A DNA stretch of 64,000 bases. Origin: Flavobacteriales bacterium. Lineage in GTDB: Bacteria > Bacteroidota > Bacteroidia > Flavobacteriales_F > PHOS-HE28. Shown piece after piece: positions 59,244 to 64,000 of this stretch. The position numbers and the translations under genes were made by a program. Below the pieces are notes generated by a model that did not search any database, had not been told where the DNA came from, and saw only the letters and a program-made list of their open reading frames with translations. Location: assembly GCA_016788205.1 (NCBI GenBank), contig JAEUTA010000011.1:62001-126000 (forward strand), read 5' to 3'. Position 1 is the stretch's first letter. Each line of letters starts with the position of its first letter.

Positions 59244-61175
59244 ATGTCCTCCTTCGAAGCGCTCGGCCTCCGCGCCGAAACCCTCAAGTCTCTTACCGAT
59301 ATCGGCTTCACAACCCCTACTCCCGTTCAGGAACAGGCCATTCCGCTGTTGCTGAAGACAGAGAAAGACGTGGTGGCCCTGGCCCAGACCGGCACCGGCA
59401 AAACGGCCGCCTTCGGCCTGCCCATGCTGGAGTTCCTCGATCCACAGGACCGTACGATCCAAAGCCTGGTGCTCGCCCCTACGCGTGAGCTCTGTGTGCA
59501 GATCGCCAAGGACCTGGAGCGCTTTTCCGCCAATCTAAAGGGTACCCGCATCGTAGCCGTCTACGGCGGTGCCAGCATCCGCGACCAGATCCGCGACATC
59601 CAGCGCGGTGCGCAGATCATCGTGGCCACGCCCGGACGCCTGCTCGACCTGATCGGCCGCGAGGTGCTCGACCTGACCACCGTTGACGTGGTGGTGCTCG
59701 ACGAAGCCGACGAGATGCTGAACATGGGCTTCCAGGAGGACCTGACCGAGATCCTGGAGAAAACGCCCGAAGACAAGAAGACCTGGCTCTTCAGCGCCAC
59801 GATGAGCGGCGAGGTGCGCCGCATCGCCAAGCGCTACATGCGCGAATTCGAGGAGGTGAGCGTGGGGCCTGCCAACAGTGCGGCAGCTGCCATCCAGCAC
59901 CAATATTGCGTCGTTCACTCCAAGGACCGGTACGCAGCGCTGAAGCGTTTCGTGGACGCGGACCCCGAGCTCTTCGGCATCGTCTTCTGTCGCACCAAAC
60001 ACGAGACACAGGATCTGGCCACCGCACTGGTGAAGGACGGCTACAACGCCGATGCGATCCACGGTGACCTTTCCCAGGCGCAGCGCGACCATGTGATGGG
60101 TCGCTACCGTGCCCGCAGCATCCGCATGCTGATCGCGACGGACGTGGCTGCGCGCGGGATCGATGTGAAGGACGTGACGCACGTGTTCCACTTCGATCTG
60201 CCCGGTGAAGCGGAGAACTACACGCACCGCAGCGGCCGCACCGGTCGTGCCGGGCGCGCGGGGATCTCGCTCAGCATCATCGGTGTGCGCGACGTGAACA
60301 AGATCCGCCAATTGGAGCGCGCGTTGAAGACGCACTTCACCTACACCCGCGTGCCCGGTGGCGCCGAGATCGGCAAGCAACAAGTGGTCGCCTATATGAA
60401 GCGCCTGAAAAGCGTGGAAGTGGACAGCGAAGGCTTGGAGGAACTGCTTTCCGAGGCCCGTGCTGAGCTGATGAGCTTCAGCCAGGAAGAGCTGATCGAC
60501 CGGTTCATGAGCCTCGCGTTCAACCGCATCATCGAAGCCCAGCGCAGTGCGTTCGACCTCAACATCGACATGAGCCGCAAGGACCACAGCGCACGCGCCG
60601 AACGTCCTTCTTCCCTGGAACGCTTCAGCACCGGCCGCCAGATGTTCATCAACCTGGGCACGGCCGATGGCTTCGATAAAGGGAAGATGCTCGGTTACAT
60701 CTGCGGCATCAGCGGCATCAGCGGCGAGTTCATCGGCCGCATGTTGATCAAGGACGTGTACTCCTTCGTGGACATCGAACCGGACCACTTCGAGCAGGTG
60801 CTCAACGCCTTCAACAACGCCAACTACAAAGGCCGCAGCGTGCGCGTGGATGCTGCTGCTGGAGGCAGCAAGGGTGGCGAACCTCGTCCTACAGGTGGAG
60901 GATATCGCGGTGGTGGCGGTGGCGGCGGCTACAAGGGCGGTGGTGGATACCGTGGAGGCAGTGATCGAGGTGGATACCAAGGTGGCAACGACCGCGGTGG
61001 CTATCAAGGCGGGAACGACCGTGGTGGTTACCAAGGCGGTCGGCAGGAACAAAGCAGCTACCGTGGCAACAACGATCGCCCTTCCGGTGACCGTCCTGCA
61101 CGCGGTGGCTTCCAGAAAAAGGAAGGCTTTTACGAACCCAAACCGAAGTTCCCCAAGCGGGAGCGCAAAGGCTGA
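59244..61175 (+). CDS. DEAD-box RNA helicase with DbpA-type RNA-binding domain and RGG tail
   Basis: This encodes 643 aa. Helicase motifs in order: the Q motif GFTTPTPVQEQAIP, AQTGTGKT (47-54), PTRELCVQI, TPGRLLDLI, DEAD (153-156), SAT, IVFCRTKHE, IATDVAARGIDV, and HRSGRTGRAG. Residues ~463-535 match the DbpA RNA-binding fold (MFINLGTADGFDKGKMLGYICGISG...DVYSFVDI). The tail (~545-625) is Gly/Arg/Tyr-rich with GGYQGGNDR repeats. The architecture is that of CsdA/DeaD, helicases for ribosome assembly and mRNA decay in the cold. A HEAT-like gene follows after 54 nt. Confidence 0.92.
   Translation: MSSFEALGLRAETLKSLTDIGFTTPTPVQEQAIPLLLKTEKDVVALAQTGTGKTAAFGLPMLEFLDPQDRTIQSLVLAPTRELCVQIAKDLERFSANLKGTRIVAVYGGASIRDQIRDIQRGAQIIVATPGRLLDLIGREVLDLTTVDVVVLDEADEMLNMGFQEDLTEILEKTPEDKKTWLFSATMSGEVRRIAKRYMREFEEVSVGPANSAAAAIQHQYCVVHSKDRYAALKRFVDADPELFGIVFCRTKHETQDLATALVKDGYNADAIHGDLSQAQRDHVMGRYRARSIRMLIATDVAARGIDVKDVTHVFHFDLPGEAENYTHRSGRTGRAGRAGISLSIIGVRDVNKIRQLERALKTHFTYTRVPGGAEIGKQQVVAYMKRLKSVEVDSEGLEELLSEARAELMSFSQEELIDRFMSLAFNRIIEAQRSAFDLNIDMSRKDHSARAERPSSLERFSTGRQMFINLGTADGFDKGKMLGYICGISGISGEFIGRMLIKDVYSFVDIEPDHFEQVLNAFNNANYKGRSVRVDAAAGGSKGGEPRPTGGGYRGGGGGGGYKGGGGYRGGSDRGGYQGGNDRGGYQGGNDRGGYQGGRQEQSSYRGNNDRPSGDRPARGGFQKKEGFYEPKPKFPKRERKG
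60966..61040 (+). repeat. 27-nt tandem repeats in the helicase RGG tail
   Basis: There are two full and one partial 27-base unit, each coding RGGYQGGND. Third-codon-position changes (GGT/GGC, TAC/TAT, AAC) separate the copies, so the repeat is held at protein level. It lies within the coding sequence and is not a CRISPR-like array. Confidence 0.75.
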
Positions 61176-61229
61176 TCGATAGGTCGCTTCAGGGAACCCG
61201 TTCCAACCCTCCGTCAAGTGGACCGAGAG

Positions 61230-61772
61230 ATGGACCTGCGTGCGCAACTGCTGAAGGAACACAGCCGTTCGAATACGGAGAGGATAGCCCAGTTCGTGGG
61301 GGAGGATGCACACCGCTTCCGAGCGCTCATGAACCTGATGCTCGCGAACGAGCCTCTCGTGGCTCAACGTGCAGCCTATGCGGTCAACATCGCTTGTGAA
61401 GCGTGTCCGGGGCTGGTGAAACCCTACGTACGCCAATTGTTGGACGTGCTGCAGCGGCCGGTACACGAAGGAGTGCAGCGCAACAGCATCAGGATCATGC
61501 AGTTCTGCGACTTGCCGAAAAACCTGCACGGGCGAATTACGCAGGAGATGTTCGACCGCATCGGCGACCCGCGCCGCGCCATCGCCCAACGTGCGTTCGC
61601 CATCACCGTGGGCGAGCGTATGGTCCGCTTGTACCCTGAACTGCAGGGAGAGTTCCGCCAGTTGCTGGCCAACGCTCTACGCACCTATCCCGGTCCGGCC
61701 GTGCGGTCCAGGGCGATCAAGGCTCTGACCGCTCTGGACCGGTCACGGCGCTTGGGAATAACGGAGAACTAA
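61230..61772 (+). CDS. HEAT-repeat-like helical protein
   Basis: This encodes 180 aa from the ATG at 61230; a GTG at 61218 would add four residues. It is entirely helical with no signal or membrane segment. Helix pairs such as RFRALMNLMLANEPLVAQRAAYAVNIACEACP, VKPYVRQLLDVLQRP, GVQRNSIRIMQFCDLP and RRAIAQRAFAITVGERMVRLYPELQGEFRQLL look like HEAT/ARM repeats, which bind proteins or nucleic acid. It contains several Cys but no metal motif. It is probably co-transcribed with the helicase; a partner role in RNA metabolism is possible but not shown. Confidence 0.72.
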   Translation: MDLRAQLLKEHSRSNTERIAQFVGEDAHRFRALMNLMLANEPLVAQRAAYAVNIACEACPGLVKPYVRQLLDVLQRPVHEGVQRNSIRIMQFCDLPKNLHGRITQEMFDRIGDPRRAIAQRAFAITVGERMVRLYPELQGEFRQLLANALRTYPGPAVRSRAIKALTALDRSRRLGITEN

Positions 61773-61781
61773 GCTCCTGGA

Positions 61782-61807
61782 GGAACGGGCAACTTGCAGC
61801 CCGTTCC
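61782..61807 (+). terminator. Hairpin after the HEAT-like gene
   Basis: GGAACGGGC and GCCCGTTCC form a perfect 9-bp stem with an 8-base loop, starting 10 bases after the stop at 61772. The following sequence has no U-run (GTCAGTCATTG), so it would be a weak or factor-aided terminator. It is the best terminator-like structure I saw in the window. Confidence 0.55.
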
Positions 61808-61960
61808 GTCAGTCATTGTTCTGCGGTGGCGTGTTCGCAAGCGATACCTTCCACCTCGAAGCTGAATAAACCCACTTCATCCACTCCGAGCTCCGTTCCG
61901 TCGGGTCCGCGACCCATCTTCCTCAAAGGTCTTCTCACTTTGGCGTACCGCTCCACTACC

Positions 61961-64000
61961 ATGCGCATCCTCCTCTCAGCCCTCTGTCTGTCCCTTTTCA
62001 GCCTTTCGAACGCTCAGCAGATCAGCATCACCGCAGGTTCAGCCACCAGTTGCTCCGGGGTGATCGAAGATTCCGGAGGGCCCAATGGCTCCTATTCCGA
62101 CAACGAGAATTTCACCTTGACCATTTGTCCGGACGTTCCCGGGAACGTGATCTACCTCACTTGGTTCGTCTTCAATCTGAGCCCGCAAGGTGGACCTGGC
62201 AACCCTGCCGACAACGTCACCATCTATGACGGCGATAACACCAGTGCCACCTCCTTGGGCTCCTACACGGGTAGTGCCCTACAGAACCTGGTGGTGAGCG
62301 GAACGGTGTTCAACACCAGCGGCTGCTTGACCCTCGTATTCCGTTCCAACAGCAATGGCATCGGCGACTTCGCCGCTGGTTTCCAGTGCACGGTGCCCTG
62401 CCTCAACCCCACCGCAGTGGCCACCATGCCCGAAGCGGTACCCGCGCTCATCTGCCAAGGCGAAGCCGTGACCTTCGACGGTACCGGCTCCTACGCCCAG
62501 AACAACTTCAATATCGTACAGTACCTGTGGGATTTCGATGACGGTTCGGTGGACAGCACGAGCGGCCCCGTGGTGACGCACGTCTTCGATGATGACGGCG
62601 AGCATGTGGTACAGCTCTACGTGACGGACGATAACGATTGCCGTAACCTCAACCTGAACGACCTGCAGATACTGGTAAGCACCACACCCACCTTCGCCCA
62701 AACGGACCCGAGCATTGAGACCTGCTTCGGAGAGACCGTTGAGCTGTACGGGCACGGTGAGCCGACCACCTGGACGGGCATTCCGGATGCCAATTTCGGC
62801 GAGGGCATTTTCCTGCCGGATGATGTGGGCCTGCCCTTCACCTCCACGCTCACCTTCGAACAATTCAATTTCGGCCAGCAGGTCACCAGCCTGACGGATA
62901 TCCAGTCCATCTGCGTGGAGATGGAACACACCTTCATGGGCGATCTTGTGTTACAGGTGATCTGCCCCAATGGCCAGTCCATGATCTTCCATCAACAAGG
63001 TGGCGGCGGCACCTATATCGGCTCACCCAACGATACCGACAGTAACGACAACCCGGTGTTCGGGGAGTGCTGGGAATACTGCTGGAGCCCAACGGCCACG
63101 AATGGCACGTGGGTGGACAACGTCAATGCCGGTGGAATGACCACTCCTTCGGGAACGCCACAGAGCGGATCGATCAACCCGGGCACTTACGAACCCGTGC
63201 AGACCTTCAATAACCTGTTGGGTTGCCCGCTGAACGGGGATTGGACCTATCAGAGCACCGATCTCTGGGGCGCTGACAACGGCTTCATCTGCTCCTGGTC
63301 CATCAACTTCAACCCGGACATCATCCCGGACGTCACCACGTTCACGCCGTCATTCGGGCCTGATGCCGATTCCAGCTCATGGTCCGGTGGCACCGCACCC
63401 GATCTGATCTCCGCGAACGGGGACAACATCACCTTCACCGCCACTGCGCCTGGGGTGTATCCGTTCCAATATTCGGTCACGGACAATTTCGGCTGCACCT
63501 ACGACACCACCATCACGGTCACCATCAACGATCCCTTCGTACTCGATCCCGGAGAGGATATGGTGATCTGCAGCGATTCCCTGCAATTGCAGGCCACGGT
63601 GACCGGCGTGGCTTCCGCCTGCGAGTGGACCTTGGAGATGTTAGACGCCGGCTCTAACAGCTGGGATGGCGCTTCCTTGGAGATCACCGTGGACGGTTCA
63701 TCCGAGATCTACTTCATGGATTGGGGCCTAGCCCAGCAAACGGTGACCTTCCCCGTGGAGTCAGGCCAGACGATAACCTCGGAGTACTTCCCCAGTTTCT
63801 GGTCCGATGAGGAGGTCAGCTACATCATCCGGAACGATGCGGGCGAGGTCGTGTTCCAAGTCACCGACCCTTCCGGAGGTATCGCTTTCAACGGCACGGC
63901 ACAGTGCGACCCCAACCAAGCCATGGTCTGGTCGTGGTCGCCCACGACCGGCCTTTCGGACCCCACCATCTCGAACCCCATGGTGTACACGACGAGTGCG
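61961..64000 (+). CDS. Large secreted protein with CUB, PKD and P-domain-like modules (partial, runs off the right edge)
   Basis: The frame opens at the ATG at 61961 and has no stop for 680 codons. It has a signal peptide (MRILLSALCLSLFSLSNAQ). Residues ~25-135 resemble a CUB domain (GSYSDNENFTLTICP, VTIYDGDNTSATSLGSYTG, LTLVFRSNS). Residues ~145-235 form a PKD-like domain with QYLWDFDDGS and HVFDDDGEHVVQLYVTD. Residues ~265-450 carry a proprotein-convertase P-domain-like block (VEMEHTFMGDLVLQVICPNG). More Ig-like strands and an acidic/aromatic segment follow. This modular make-up is typical of Bacteroidota T9SS cargo; the sorting domain, if present, is beyond the window. TCACTTTG at 61935-61942 is a near -7 element. 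Confidence 0.82.
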   Translation, partial: MRILLSALCLSLFSLSNAQQISITAGSATSCSGVIEDSGGPNGSYSDNENFTLTICPDVPGNVIYLTWFVFNLSPQGGPGNPADNVTIYDGDNTSATSLGSYTGSALQNLVVSGTVFNTSGCLTLVFRSNSNGIGDFAAGFQCTVPCLNPTAVATMPEAVPALICQGEAVTFDGTGSYAQNNFNIVQYLWDFDDGSVDSTSGPVVTHVFDDDGEHVVQLYVTDDNDCRNLNLNDLQILVSTTPTFAQTDPSIETCFGETVELYGHGEPTTWTGIPDANFGEGIFLPDDVGLPFTSTLTFEQFNFGQQVTSLTDIQSICVEMEHTFMGDLVLQVICPNGQSMIFHQQGGGGTYIGSPNDTDSNDNPVFGECWEYCWSPTATNGTWVDNVNAGGMTTPSGTPQSGSINPGTYEPVQTFNNLLGCPLNGDWTYQSTDLWGADNGFICSWSINFNPDIIPDVTTFTPSFGPDADSSSWSGGTAPDLISANGDNITFTATAPGVYPFQYSVTDNFGCTYDTTITVTINDPFVLDPGEDMVICSDSLQLQATVTGVASACEWTLEMLDAGSNSWDGASLEITVDGSSEIYFMDWGLAQQTVTFPVESGQTITSEYFPSFWSDEEVSYIIRNDAGEVVFQVTDPSGGIAFNGTAQCDPNQAMVWSWSPTTGLSDPTISNPMVYTTSA

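Noticed and set aside
58878..59462. 195-residue N-terminal extension of YfhO
   Set aside because: It reads through the DUF4834 gene and the helicase start in another frame; the ATG at 58877 begins a normal first helix.
60966..61040. Possible CRISPR-like array
   Set aside because: The repeats are in-frame coding units without unique spacers.
59535..61589. 684-codon minus-strand open frame
   Set aside because: Antisense to the DEAD-box helicase; its Thr/Ala/Val runs come from the Gly-rich tail read backwards.

Overview
This window looks like chromosomal DNA from a high-GC member of the Bacteroidota, probably Flavobacteriales-like. Evidence: four secreted proteins of the type IX secretion (T9SS) style (type A sorting tails at 8.9 and 50.9 kb, a type B gliding-motility-type tail at 39.7 kb, and an open CUB/PKD protein at the right edge); a menaquinone operon; the neighbourhood rlmH / DUF4783 / nadC / YihY; a DUF4834-YfhO pair; and promoter-like TAnnTT(T/C)G elements just upstream of many transcription units instead of sigma-70 boxes. 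I saw no rRNA, tRNA, CRISPR array, transposase or phage gene.

Layout. 1-71: start of a response regulator leaving the window. 118-7841: a tightly overlapped menaquinone operon (menI-like thioesterase, menF, menD, menB, an unknown 123-aa gene, menA, menC, menE, a small membrane protein). 7849-13727: housekeeping and cell-wall genes (rluD, a T9SS protein, a PASTA protein, ddl, rdgB). 13740-33189: first surface-polysaccharide region, with a dTDP-3-amino-sugar cassette (fdtB, fdtA, methyltransferase, ArnC-like GT2) facing a GT39/ArnT-like membrane transferase, then methyltransferases, a double-domain glycosyltransferase, a Wzx-like flippase, several glycosyltransferases, galE and a polymerase-like membrane protein. 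33269-39689: rlmH, DUF4783, nadC, YihY, an M1 peptidase fused to a predicted outer-membrane barrel, and DUF2147. 39690-42965: a large repeat-bearing T9SS protein. 42971-59134: second polysaccharide region, almost all on the minus strand, with a GmhA-like isomerase, a heptose kinase/nucleotidyltransferase in reversed domain order, two epimerases, an aminotransferase, two methyltransferases, a NeuD-like acyltransferase, a second flippase, two glycosyltransferases and YfhO. 59244-64000: DEAD-box helicase, a HEAT-like protein and the start of a large secreted protein.

How it fits together. The men operon supplies the respiratory quinone. The two polysaccharide regions encode sugar-nucleotide modification, transfer, flipping and perhaps polymerisation for an O-antigen or exopolysaccharide. 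The strongest candidate for an undescribed system is the 13.7-18.6 kb module. It couples synthesis of a dTDP-3-amino-3,6-dideoxyhexose, a polyprenyl-phosphate-type GT2 and a GT-C enzyme, in the same logic as ArnC/ArnT. Second is the 43-50.9 kb operon, which may build a modified activated heptose. Start codons were chosen by family length, operon overlap and promoter position; all functions are inferred from sequence reading, without database searches.
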